21,869 bases of DNA from JBDUCV01 sp040003255 (GTDB lineage: Bacteria > Actinomycetota > Actinomycetes > Mycobacteriales > Jatrophihabitantaceae). The notes under the pieces were generated by a model. It worked only from the letters and a program-made list of their open reading frames with translations. It did no database searches and was not told the origin of the DNA. The translations under genes and the position numbers were made by a program. Shown one piece after another: positions 14,857 to 21,348 of the stretch. Every line of letters begins with the position of its first letter. Position 1 is the stretch's first letter. The stretch is taken from the NCBI GenBank assembly GCA_040003255.1, contig JBDUCV010000037.1, forward strand, positions 1-21,869, given 5' to 3'.

Positions 14857-15188
14857 CGGCTCCTCCTGGTCACCAGGATCGCGATCAGCGCCGGACTCGC
14901 GATGACCGCGACGAGCGTCACGAGCAGAACGGCACCGAGTGACCGGGTCAGGAAATAGGTGAGCAGCACGATGATCAGCACAAGCGTGATCAACGTTGCC
15001 CATCGCTCCTTGTCGCGCCGGAACGCCGGCCCGTGGCGCCACAGCCGGATCCGCCGCCACGTCGCGGCGCGCCGCTCGCGGCGGACTTGCCTGGCGACCT
15101 CCGCCGCCCGGCGTTGCCGCGCCTGCTCAGCCCGGTGCGTGCTCTCTGCCGCTCGCGCGGCGCGTTCTCGCGCCCGCTGCTTGCTCAT
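14853..15188 (-). CDS. Small basic two-helix membrane protein between hisH and priA
   Basis: A 111-residue protein I do not recognise. The first 60 residues are very rich in Arg and Ala with periodic charges (RARERAARAAE, RRAAEVARQVRRERR), probably one long basic helix or coiled coil on the cytoplasmic side. Two hydrophobic segments follow (about 64-81 and 84-107), and the tail is TRRSR. It starts at ATG 15188, overlapping the hisH stop (ATGA), and its own stop overlaps the priA start (GTGA), so it is translationally locked into the his operon. That coupling and the protein-like frame argue it is real. The role is unknown; membrane tethering of the HisH/PriA/HisF group is only speculation. 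Confidence 0.8.
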   Translation of the reverse strand: MSKQRARERAARAAESTHRAEQARQRRAAEVARQVRRERRAATWRRIRLWRHGPAFRRDKERWATLITLVLIIVLLTYFLTRSLGAVLLVTLVAVIASPALIAILVTRRSR

Positions 15189-15787
15189 AGGGTCGCCAGC
15201 CAGTTGCCGAGCAGCGTCGCTCCGGCGTCGCCCGACTTCTCTGGGTGGAACTGGGTGGCGCTAACCATCCCGCGTTCGACCGCGGCGACGAAGTCCTCGC
15301 CGTGGTGAGCCTTCGCCACCGCACCCTCGGTGGCATGCACCGCATAGGAGTGCACGAAATAGAACCGGGTACCCGCGGGGATGCCGTCGAACAACGCCGA
15401 CCCGCTCGGCGCGTCGACGGTGTTCCACCCCATGTGCGGCAGTACCGCGGCCTGCAACGGCTCGACCCGGCCCGGAAGCACACCGAGCCCAGCCGTCTCG
15501 ACGCCGTGCTCCGCGCCGGCGTCGAACAGCACCTGCATGCCGACACAGATGCCGAGCACCGGTCGATCAGCGGCGAGCCGGCCGGCGACGATCGAGCGCC
15601 CGCCCACGCCGGCGAGCCCGGCCATGCACGCGGCGAAGGCCCCGACGCCCGGAATGACCAGCCCGTCGGCCTCGCCCGCCAGGCGCACGTCGTCGGTCAC
15701 CGCCACGCTCGCGCCGACGCGCTCCAGGGCACGCTGGGCCGAGCGCAGGTTGCCCGATCCGTGGTCGAGGACGACGACGCGCTTCAG
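15185..15787 (-). CDS. hisH: Imidazole glycerol phosphate synthase glutaminase subunit, probable CTG start
   Basis: HisH hydrolyses glutamine and passes ammonia to HisF. The class I amidotransferase triad is present: Cys81 in LGICVGMQ, and His181 and Glu183 in QFHPEKSG. The N terminus VVVLDHGSGNLRSAQRAL is the conserved first strand and loop, and must be translated. No ATG, GTG or TTG occurs in frame immediately before it; the first plausible initiator is CTG at 15787, giving 200 residues, the normal size. This CTG overlaps the hisB stop (CTGA) exactly as the neighbouring genes overlap with ATGA or GTGA, and GAAGGG lies just upstream. A GTG at 15706 would delete 27 essential residues. A sequencing error is an alternative explanation. 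Confidence 0.93.
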   Translation of the reverse strand: MKRVVVLDHGSGNLRSAQRALERVGASVAVTDDVRLAGEADGLVIPGVGAFAACMAGLAGVGGRSIVAGRLAADRPVLGICVGMQVLFDAGAEHGVETAGLGVLPGRVEPLQAAVLPHMGWNTVDAPSGSALFDGIPAGTRFYFVHSYAVHATEGAVAKAHHGEDFVAAVERGMVSATQFHPEKSGDAGATLLGNWLATL

Positions 15788-16377
15788 AGGACGCCCTTCG
15801 TGGATGGCACACCCTGCACCCGCGGGTCGAGCTCGACCGCCACCCGCAGCGCCCTAGCAACCGCTTTGTACTGCGCCTCGGTGATGTGGTGCCAATCGCG
15901 GCCGCCATGGACGATGACGTGCAGGGCGATTGCCGCGTGGTAGGTGAACGACTCGAACACGTGCCGGGTCAAGGTGCTCGCGTAGTCCGGGCCGATGGTC
16001 GGCGGGGCCCCGTCGGGCTCGCGATGGATGAGGTAGGGCCGCCCGGACAGGTCGACGGCCGCTTGGACGAGCGTCTCGTCCATCGGGATCGTGGCGTCAC
16101 CGAAGCGGCGCAGTCCGGCCTTGTCGCCAGCTGCCTGAGCGAAGGCCCGGCCGAGCGCGATCGCGGTGTCTTCGACCGTGTGGTGGGCGTCGATGTGCAG
16201 GTCGCCCTCGACCTGCACTCGCAGGTCGAACAGGCCGTGCTTGCCGAAAGCGCTCAGCATGTGGTCATAGAAGCCGACCCCGGTCGAGACGTCGGTGTGG
16301 CCGGCCCCATCGAGATCGAGCTCGACGAGCACCTTGGTTTCGTTCGTCTGCCGCTCGACGCGGCCGATCCGACTCAT
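15784..16377 (-). CDS. hisB: Imidazoleglycerol-phosphate dehydratase
   Basis: HisB removes water from imidazole glycerol phosphate to give imidazole acetol phosphate. The 197-residue protein is the monofunctional dehydratase, without the phosphatase domain fused in enterobacteria. Both metal-binding repeats are visible: GFYDHML with DLHIDAHHTVEDTAIALG, and FESFTYHAAIALHV with DWHHITEAQYKAVARAL. The start is ATG at 16377 with a near-perfect Shine-Dalgarno (TTGGAGGAG) and an ATGA overlap with hisC. The frame continues far upstream to 17190, but only as a hisC shadow. Its stop overlaps the CTG start proposed for hisH. Histidinol-phosphate phosphatase is not in the window. Confidence 0.97.
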   Translation of the reverse strand: MSRIGRVERQTNETKVLVELDLDGAGHTDVSTGVGFYDHMLSAFGKHGLFDLRVQVEGDLHIDAHHTVEDTAIALGRAFAQAAGDKAGLRRFGDATIPMDETLVQAAVDLSGRPYLIHREPDGAPPTIGPDYASTLTRHVFESFTYHAAIALHVIVHGGRDWHHITEAQYKAVARALRVAVELDPRVQGVPSTKGVL

Positions 16378-17468
16378 CGCGACTCCTCCAACGCGGCGCG
16401 GAACGACGCCATCTCCCCCGGCGTACCGATCGACACACGTAACCAGCCGTCGGGACCAGTCTCGCGAATCAGCACGCCATGGTCGAGCATCCGCTGCCAC
16501 ACCTGGTGCCGATCGGGAAAGGTGCCGAACAGCACGAAGTTGGCGTCGGAGTTCGCGGCTTGCAAGCCAATCCCGCGCAGCCACCCGACAGTGGCGTCGC
16601 GCTCGGCCCGCAGGCCATCGATCTGAGCCAGCAGCTCCCCCGCGTGCGCCAGCGCGATCCGGGCGACCGCCTGTGACACGGCGGATAGGTGATAGGGCAG
16701 CCTGACGATGCGTACCCCGTCGACCACCGCTGGTGCGGCCGCGAGGTAGCCCAACCGTCCGCCGGCCAGCGCGAACGCCTTGCTCATCGTGCGGGTCACC
16801 ACCAGGCGGGGGTAGCGCGGCAGCAACGACAGGGCACTTGGCACGCCGGCGCGGCGGAACTCGGCGTACGCCTCGTCCACGACGACGATGCCGGGCGAGA
16901 CATCGCAGACCGCCTCGACGGTCTCCAGCGGCAACGCCGTCCCCGTCGGATTGTTGGGCGAGGCGAGCAGCACCACGGACGGACCGTGCCGCGCTATCTG
17001 CGCCGCGGCGTGATCCACCGAGACGCTGAAGTCGTCCGCACGGTGCCCGGCCACCCAGCTCGAGTGACTGTCGCGCGCGTATTCGGGATACATCGCGTAC
17101 GTCGGAGCGAACGACAGCACGGTGCGCCCAGGGCCCGCGAACGCCTGCAGCAGTTGCAGCATGATCTCGTTGGATCCGTTCGCGGCCCATACCTCGTCCA
17201 CCCCGACGCCGTCGGCCCCGTCGGTGTTGAGGTAGGCAGCGAGGTCGGCACGCAGCGCGACGGCCTCGCGGTCCGGGTAGCGGTTCAAGCCACGGGCGAC
17301 GTCGGACACCGCCGCTGCCATCTCGCTGACCACCGCCTCGGACGGCGGATACGGGTTCTCGTTGACGTTGAGCCGCACAGCGACGTCGAGCTGCGGGGCG
17401 CCGTAGGGCCGCACGCCGCGTAACTCATCGCGCAACGGCAGCTGCGCCAACGTGATCGCCGCGGTCAC
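16374..17468 (-). CDS. hisC: Histidinol-phosphate aminotransferase
   Basis: HisC transfers an amino group from glutamate to imidazole acetol phosphate, using PLP. The 364-residue fold-type I aminotransferase has LNVNENPYPPS, GSNEIMLQLLQAF, SPNNPTG, VVVDEAYAEF and the PLP lysine Lys230 in RTMSKAFALAGGRLGY, all typical of HisC. The start is GTG at 17468, overlapping the hisD stop (GTGA). The protein then begins a few residues before PLRDELRGVRPYGAPQLDV, as in relatives; the longer frame to 17744 reads through hisD sequence and is rejected. It overlaps hisB by 4 bp. Confidence 0.97.
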   Translation of the reverse strand: MTAAITLAQLPLRDELRGVRPYGAPQLDVAVRLNVNENPYPPSEAVVSEMAAAVSDVARGLNRYPDREAVALRADLAAYLNTDGADGVGVDEVWAANGSNEIMLQLLQAFAGPGRTVLSFAPTYAMYPEYARDSHSSWVAGHRADDFSVSVDHAAAQIARHGPSVVLLASPNNPTGTALPLETVEAVCDVSPGIVVVDEAYAEFRRAGVPSALSLLPRYPRLVVTRTMSKAFALAGGRLGYLAAAPAVVDGVRIVRLPYHLSAVSQAVARIALAHAGELLAQIDGLRAERDATVGWLRGIGLQAANSDANFVLFGTFPDRHQVWQRMLDHGVLIRETGPDGWLRVSIGTPGEMASFRAALEESR

Positions 17469-18766
17469 GACTGCAGACGGACTGCGACCGCCGCGCCGTG
17501 GGCAGGCAAGTCCTCGGCGTCGGCCAATGCCAGCACGTAGGGTGCGGCCTCCGCGAGCGCCGCGGCGGTGTACTCGACGAGGTGAACGCCCTTGAGGAAC
17601 GTCTGCACCGATAGTCCGGAGGCGTGCCGCGCGGTGCAGCCGGTGGGCAGCACGTGGTTGGACCCGGCGCAGTAGTCCCCGAGCGACACAGGCGTATGCG
17701 ATCCGACAAACACGCAGCCCGCGTTGCGCACCCGCTCGGCCCACCTGCGGGCGTCCGCGGTGATCACTTCGAGGTGCTCAGCCGCATAAGCGTCGACCAC
17801 CACTAGTCCCTGTTCGAGATCGCGGACGAGCACGGTCGCCGATTGGAGTCCATGCAGCGCAGCGTGGATCCGGTCGACATGCTTGGTCAGGCCGACCTGA
17901 CGGACGAGTTCGGCGTCGACAGCGTTGGCGAGATCGACCGAATCAGTGACGAGCACCGACGCGGCTAACGGATCGTGTTCGGCCTGACTGATCAGATCGG
18001 CGGCGACGTGCACCGGGTCGGCGGTCTTGTCGGCGAGTATCGCGATCTCGGTGGGGCCCGCCTCGGAGTCGATGCCGACCGTCCCGCGCACCAGCCGCTT
18101 GGCGGCGGCGACATACACGTTCCCCGGGCCCGTGATCAAGTCGACCGGCTCGAGGCCTAGTACGCCGTCGCCGTAGCTGAGCAGACCGATCGCCTGGGCA
18201 CCACCGACCGCGTACACCTCGGTGATCCCTAACAGCGCGCACGCCGCGAGGATCACCCGGTCGGGCAGCCCGTCCTGGTCCTTCTGTGGCGGAGAACAAA
18301 CGACCAGTGACTCGACACCCGCCACCTGGGCCGGGACGACGTTCATGACGACGCTCGAGGGATACACCGCGATGCCGCCAGGCACGTAGAGACCGACCCG
18401 GCGCATCGGCAGCCAGCGCTCGCTCACCGTGCCGCCGGACACGACCGCAACGTCGGTCCCAGTCCGCCGCTGTGCCTCGTGCACGAGGCGGGTGCGCCGG
18501 ATGGACTCGGTCAGTGCCGCCCGGACGGCCGGATCGAGGGCAGCCAAGGCTTCGGCGAGCGCGGTCGCAGGGACTCGGGGGTCTGGCACGTCGATCCCGT
18601 CGAAATGCAGCGTCTGCTCGCGCACCGCGCTGTAACCGCGAGTGCGCACCGCACGCAGGATCGGTTCCACGTCGGTGGCCGCCGCATGCACGTCGACCTC
18701 GGCTCGGGGTAGCGCCCGGCGCAGGTCGGCGTCCGCGGACGCGGTCAGATCGATACGGCGCAGCAC
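17465..18766 (-). CDS. hisD: Histidinol dehydrogenase
   Basis: HisD oxidises histidinol to histidine in two NAD-dependent steps, the end of the pathway. From GTG 18766 the protein has 433 residues, close to the family norm. Zinc ligands Gln261, His264, Asp364 and His423 and catalytic Glu330-His331 (AYAAEHLEV) are all present and fall near their Escherichia coli numbers. Other signatures are LYVPGG, ITGPGNVYVAAAKR, DSEAGPTEIA and GLSVQTFLKG. The frame is open to 18910, but that would run 144 bp upstream into the divergent LON gene. GTG 18766 has TACCAT 6 nt upstream and no Shine-Dalgarno, so the his operon is probably led by a leaderless mRNA. It is the first gene of the his block. Confidence 0.96.
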   Translation of the reverse strand: MLRRIDLTASADADLRRALPRAEVDVHAAATDVEPILRAVRTRGYSAVREQTLHFDGIDVPDPRVPATALAEALAALDPAVRAALTESIRRTRLVHEAQRRTGTDVAVVSGGTVSERWLPMRRVGLYVPGGIAVYPSSVVMNVVPAQVAGVESLVVCSPPQKDQDGLPDRVILAACALLGITEVYAVGGAQAIGLLSYGDGVLGLEPVDLITGPGNVYVAAAKRLVRGTVGIDSEAGPTEIAILADKTADPVHVAADLISQAEHDPLAASVLVTDSVDLANAVDAELVRQVGLTKHVDRIHAALHGLQSATVLVRDLEQGLVVVDAYAAEHLEVITADARRWAERVRNAGCVFVGSHTPVSLGDYCAGSNHVLPTGCTARHASGLSVQTFLKGVHLVEYTAAALAEAAPYVLALADAEDLPAHGAAVAVRLQS

Positions 18767-18772
18767 GCCGTC

Positions 18773-18778
18773 ATGGTA
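18773..18778 (-). promoter_or_regulatory. Candidate -10 of a leaderless his-operon promoter
   Basis: TACCAT on the minus strand is followed by exactly 6 nt (GACGGC) and then the hisD GTG. Transcription starting on the first base of the start codon would explain the missing Shine-Dalgarno. No T-box, attenuator or leader peptide can fit before hisD if this is right. Confidence 0.5.
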
Positions 18779-18840
18779 CGGGCGGCCGTCACGATGAGCC
18801 GGCGCGGACGACGCGGCAACCGCTCCGTCGAGACAGGGCT

Positions 18841-18846
18841 TACCGT
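18841..18846 (+). promoter_or_regulatory. Candidate -10 of a leaderless promoter for the LON-domain gene
   Basis: TACCGT is followed by exactly 6 nt (CGTGAC) and the ATG at 18853, mirroring the divergent hisD promoter across the shared 86-bp gap. No convincing -35 is seen. Confidence 0.5.
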
Positions 18847-18852
18847 CGTGAC

Positions 18853-19512
18853 ATGGCCGAGACCGTGCCGATCTTTCCGCTAAGTCATGTGTTGCTTCCA
18901 GGCGCAACACTTCCGTTGCACATTTTCGAGCGCAGGTACCGATACCTGCTCGACGACATCGCCGACGGCGTACATCGCAGCGCCTTCGGGGTGGTGGCGA
19001 TACGGCGCGGCAGCGAGACTTCGGCGACCGCGGACTTCGCCCCGGTCGGCACGATGGCCGAGATCGTCGAGCAGGAACCGCATCCGGACGGCAGCTGCGA
19101 CCTGCTGACGGTCGGCAGCCGACGCTTTGAGGTGATCGTGGTCGACCGGACGACCAAGCCCTACCTGCAGGCCACGGTTGACTGGCTCGAGGAGGACGAC
19201 GGCAACGTCGTTCCAGGGCTGCTTGCCGCCTGCCGGGCGCTGTGCCGCAGTTACGAGCAGGCCCTGACCGGGCTCAGCGGACGGACGCCACCGAGTGACT
19301 ACCCCCTCGACCCGATGCGGCTGTCCTACGAGATCGCCGGGCGGCTGCAGGTCCAGAGCAGCGATCGACAGGATCTGCTCGCCGCCGCCACAGCTGCCGA
19401 CCGGCTCACGGCGTGCCTCACGATGCTGCGCCGCGAGACCACCCTGCTCGAGCAGACGCGCACCGTACCGATAGCCATGCAGGCACTGCGAATCGTGCCG
19501 AGTTCGAACTGA
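18853..19512 (+). CDS. LON substrate-binding (N-terminal) domain protein
   Basis: A 219-residue stand-alone LON N-domain protein (PF02190 type). The N terminus MAETVPIFPLSHVLLPGATLPLHIFERRYRYL is typical. Further family-like stretches are FGVVAIRRG, VGTMAEIVE and LLTVGSRRFEVI. A helical C-terminal half (about 120-219) contains a PLDPMRLSYEIAGRLQ segment. There is no AAA+ ATPase or protease domain, so it is not a Lon protease; such proteins are presumed to bind proteins or peptides. The ATG at 18853 has no Shine-Dalgarno but a -10 hexamer 6 nt upstream; the longer frame from 18472 is antisense to hisD. It is divergent from hisD. Its stop lies 5 bp from the oppositely oriented DUF2567-like gene. 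Confidence 0.88.
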   Translation: MAETVPIFPLSHVLLPGATLPLHIFERRYRYLLDDIADGVHRSAFGVVAIRRGSETSATADFAPVGTMAEIVEQEPHPDGSCDLLTVGSRRFEVIVVDRTTKPYLQATVDWLEEDDGNVVPGLLAACRALCRSYEQALTGLSGRTPPSDYPLDPMRLSYEIAGRLQVQSSDRQDLLAAATAADRLTACLTMLRRETTLLEQTRTVPIAMQALRIVPSSN

Positions 19513-19517
19513 GCGCC

Positions 19518-20090
19518 TCAACGGGCCGCTTCGTCCTCCATTCGGCCGAGGTCGTCGCGGGACGAGAACATCGTGAGCACCGTATAGACCACCACGGCAA
19601 CGAGGGCCTCGAGGACGAGCAGGCCATGCGCGCGCACGACCACCGGCAGCATGAGCAGGGTCTGCACCGCCCCGTCGTCACGGCCACCTCCCACCAAGCG
19701 GCCGACCTCGTTGGTCGCCGCCGCACCGAGCAGACCGCCAACGGTCAGCGCGACCGGCATCACCGGGCCGCGCCACGCCGCCCGGGTCCACGCCGCCGCG
19801 CTCACCACCACACCGACGGCAGTAGTGAGCAGGGCGAAGCGTGCATCGGATGCGATCAACGCCTCGCTCTCGTCCGGGATTACCGCATGCCGCTGGTAGA
19901 CGTAGCCGATCGAGCGCGGACTGATCGCCTGCCACAGCAGACCGAGCAACGCCCCGGCGAGGACCAGCGCGGCGACGATAAGGACACCGACGACGAGATC
20001 ACGCCGGGTCACCCACGGCGTGGGCGACGGCTGGCTGGGCGCAACTGGAGCGACCCACCCCGGCATCGGCGGGACGACAGGCGCGCTCAC
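19518..20090 (-). CDS. DUF2567-like membrane protein
   Basis: A 190-residue protein of unknown function. A Pro-rich N tail (1-30) is followed by four hydrophobic segments (about 32-53, 85-101, 108-126 and 155-175). Between the first and second lies an outside loop with SPRSIGYVYQRHAV and EALIASDARFALL; the pattern GLLWQAISPR ... SDARFALLTTAVGVVV resembles actinobacterial DUF2567 proteins found near hisD. The start is GTG at 20090, 12 bp after the amidohydrolase stop, so the two are probably one transcript. Its Shine-Dalgarno is weak. It converges on the LON gene with only 5 bp between stops. The family call is from memory of the pattern and is moderately sure. Confidence 0.75.
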   Translation of the reverse strand: MSAPVVPPMPGWVAPVAPSQPSPTPWVTRRDLVVGVLIVAALVLAGALLGLLWQAISPRSIGYVYQRHAVIPDESEALIASDARFALLTTAVGVVVSAAAWTRAAWRGPVMPVALTVGGLLGAAATNEVGRLVGGGRDDGAVQTLLMLPVVVRAHGLLVLEALVAVVVYTVLTMFSSRDDLGRMEDEAAR

Positions 20091-20102
20091 CCCCGCAGTG
20101 TG

Positions 20103-21305
20103 TCAGGTGACGATGAGTCGGCCGTCAGCCAGCACCGCGGTCGGCGATCGCCAGGCGCCGGGCTCAGCTAGCGGGTTAGCGGGCAACAGCACCAGCGCCA
20201 CCGGCTCACCGACGCGCAGCAGACCGGTGCGGCGGCGGATCCCGGGCGCGCCGGCGGAGTACTCGGTGGCTGCCCGCAGCGCGCCCGATCGGCCGAGTCC
20301 GGTGTCGGCGAGACGGTCGAGTTCGCGCGGATCCACGCCTGGCCGGGTGCCTTCGTTGCCGAGGTCGGTGCCATAACGCAGCCGTACACCGGCGCGGTGC
20401 AGCGCGGTCGCGTTGTCGGCGGCGGACCGACCCGAACCCGCCGAGAAGAACGTCTGCAGGGTCGACACGACACCGATGCCGGCTTCGGCGATCCGATCGA
20501 CCAGCTGCTCGGGCAACCGTTCGGTCGGCGTGTGCGCGAGTTCATCGACCCCGCCATCTAGGGCGCGGCGCACCATGTCGACCTGCAGCGCGTGAGCGAC
20601 GACGGACAGTCCCGCCGCGTGGGCCGCCTGCACGACCGCGCGCACGATCGCCGGCGACGGAACCGGCCAGCCGACCAATCCTGGTTCGAGCGCGATCTTG
20701 ATCAGGTCGGCGCCGTCGGCTGCCACTCGTTGCACCACCTGACGGGCCTGCCCGGCCGACCCGACCGGCGCGGCGTAACGCTCACGGCCCCACGTCCGGC
20801 TCGGATAACCCCGAGGGGCCGTCAGCACCGGACCCGCGACTGCGGTAAACGGCCGCCCGGGCGCCGGTCGACGGTGACCAGTCCGCCACTGCCGGGCCAG
20901 CGCGGGCGGGGCGCCCAGGTCGCGCACCCCCACCACGCCGCCAGCTAGGCAGGCCGCCGCCGAGCCGAACGCTAGATGCACGTGCGCGTCGACGACGCCC
21001 GGGCCGATCCAATAGCCAGGGCCGCCGAGCACCGTGATGTCAGCCGGCAGCGAGAGGGCGCTGAGCGGTGCCATCCGGTCGATCACGCCACGCCCGTCGA
21101 TGACGACCGTGCCCTCGAACGGCTCGGCATCGCCCCCGGGCCAGACGCTACCGACCAGGAAGATGCCACGGCCGAGATCGCCGCTCGAGGAGGACCGTTC
21201 GCCGCCCGCCATCCGCAATCCGGTCCTTGCCCGCTCCAGGATGTCCTGACCGGCCTTACCGAGCCGGTTCCGCCACAGCTCGCCCAGCCGCCGCGATCCG
21301 CTCAC
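20103..21305 (-). CDS. Amidohydrolase-superfamily metal-dependent hydrolase (imidazolonepropionase/prolidase-like)
   Basis: A 400-residue cytosolic hydrolase of the amidohydrolase superfamily. The full metal-site set is present: HxH in GVVDAHVHLAFG (His108, His110), a lysine candidate for carboxylation in LIKIALEPG (Lys203), His238 (VVAHAL), His258 (ELAHTP) and Asp314 (YGTDLG). The small beta-sandwich is formed by both termini (VVIDGRGVIDRM at the front, LLRVGEPVALVLL at the back). The substrate cannot be told; relatives act on cyclic amides, dipeptides or similar compounds. GTG 21305 has AGGATGG upstream; it adds a basic N tail of about 40 residues before the domain, and ATG at residue 32 is an alternative. 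It follows a sugar-type ABC permease by 43 bp and precedes the DUF2567-like gene by 12 bp. Confidence 0.87.
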   Translation of the reverse strand: MSGSRRLGELWRNRLGKAGQDILERARTGLRMAGGERSSSSGDLGRGIFLVGSVWPGGDAEPFEGTVVIDGRGVIDRMAPLSALSLPADITVLGGPGYWIGPGVVDAHVHLAFGSAAACLAGGVVGVRDLGAPPALARQWRTGHRRPAPGRPFTAVAGPVLTAPRGYPSRTWGRERYAAPVGSAGQARQVVQRVAADGADLIKIALEPGLVGWPVPSPAIVRAVVQAAHAAGLSVVAHALQVDMVRRALDGGVDELAHTPTERLPEQLVDRIAEAGIGVVSTLQTFFSAGSGRSAADNATALHRAGVRLRYGTDLGNEGTRPGVDPRELDRLADTGLGRSGALRAATEYSAGAPGIRRRTGLLRVGEPVALVLLPANPLAEPGAWRSPTAVLADGRLIVT

Positions 21306-21348
21306 CTGGCCATCCTGGCGTACCCAGCGGGGCGCCGGGTGAGCCGTG

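Noticed and set aside
15784..17190. Long frame that would extend hisB by about 270 residues
   Set aside because: The extra part is a frame shadow of hisC, Arg/Gly-rich and unlike any domain; ATG 16377 has a near-perfect Shine-Dalgarno and the expected N terminus.
18767..18910. N-terminal extension of hisD to 18910
   Set aside because: It would run into the divergent LON gene and cover its promoter; family alignment and the -10 hexamer support GTG 18766.
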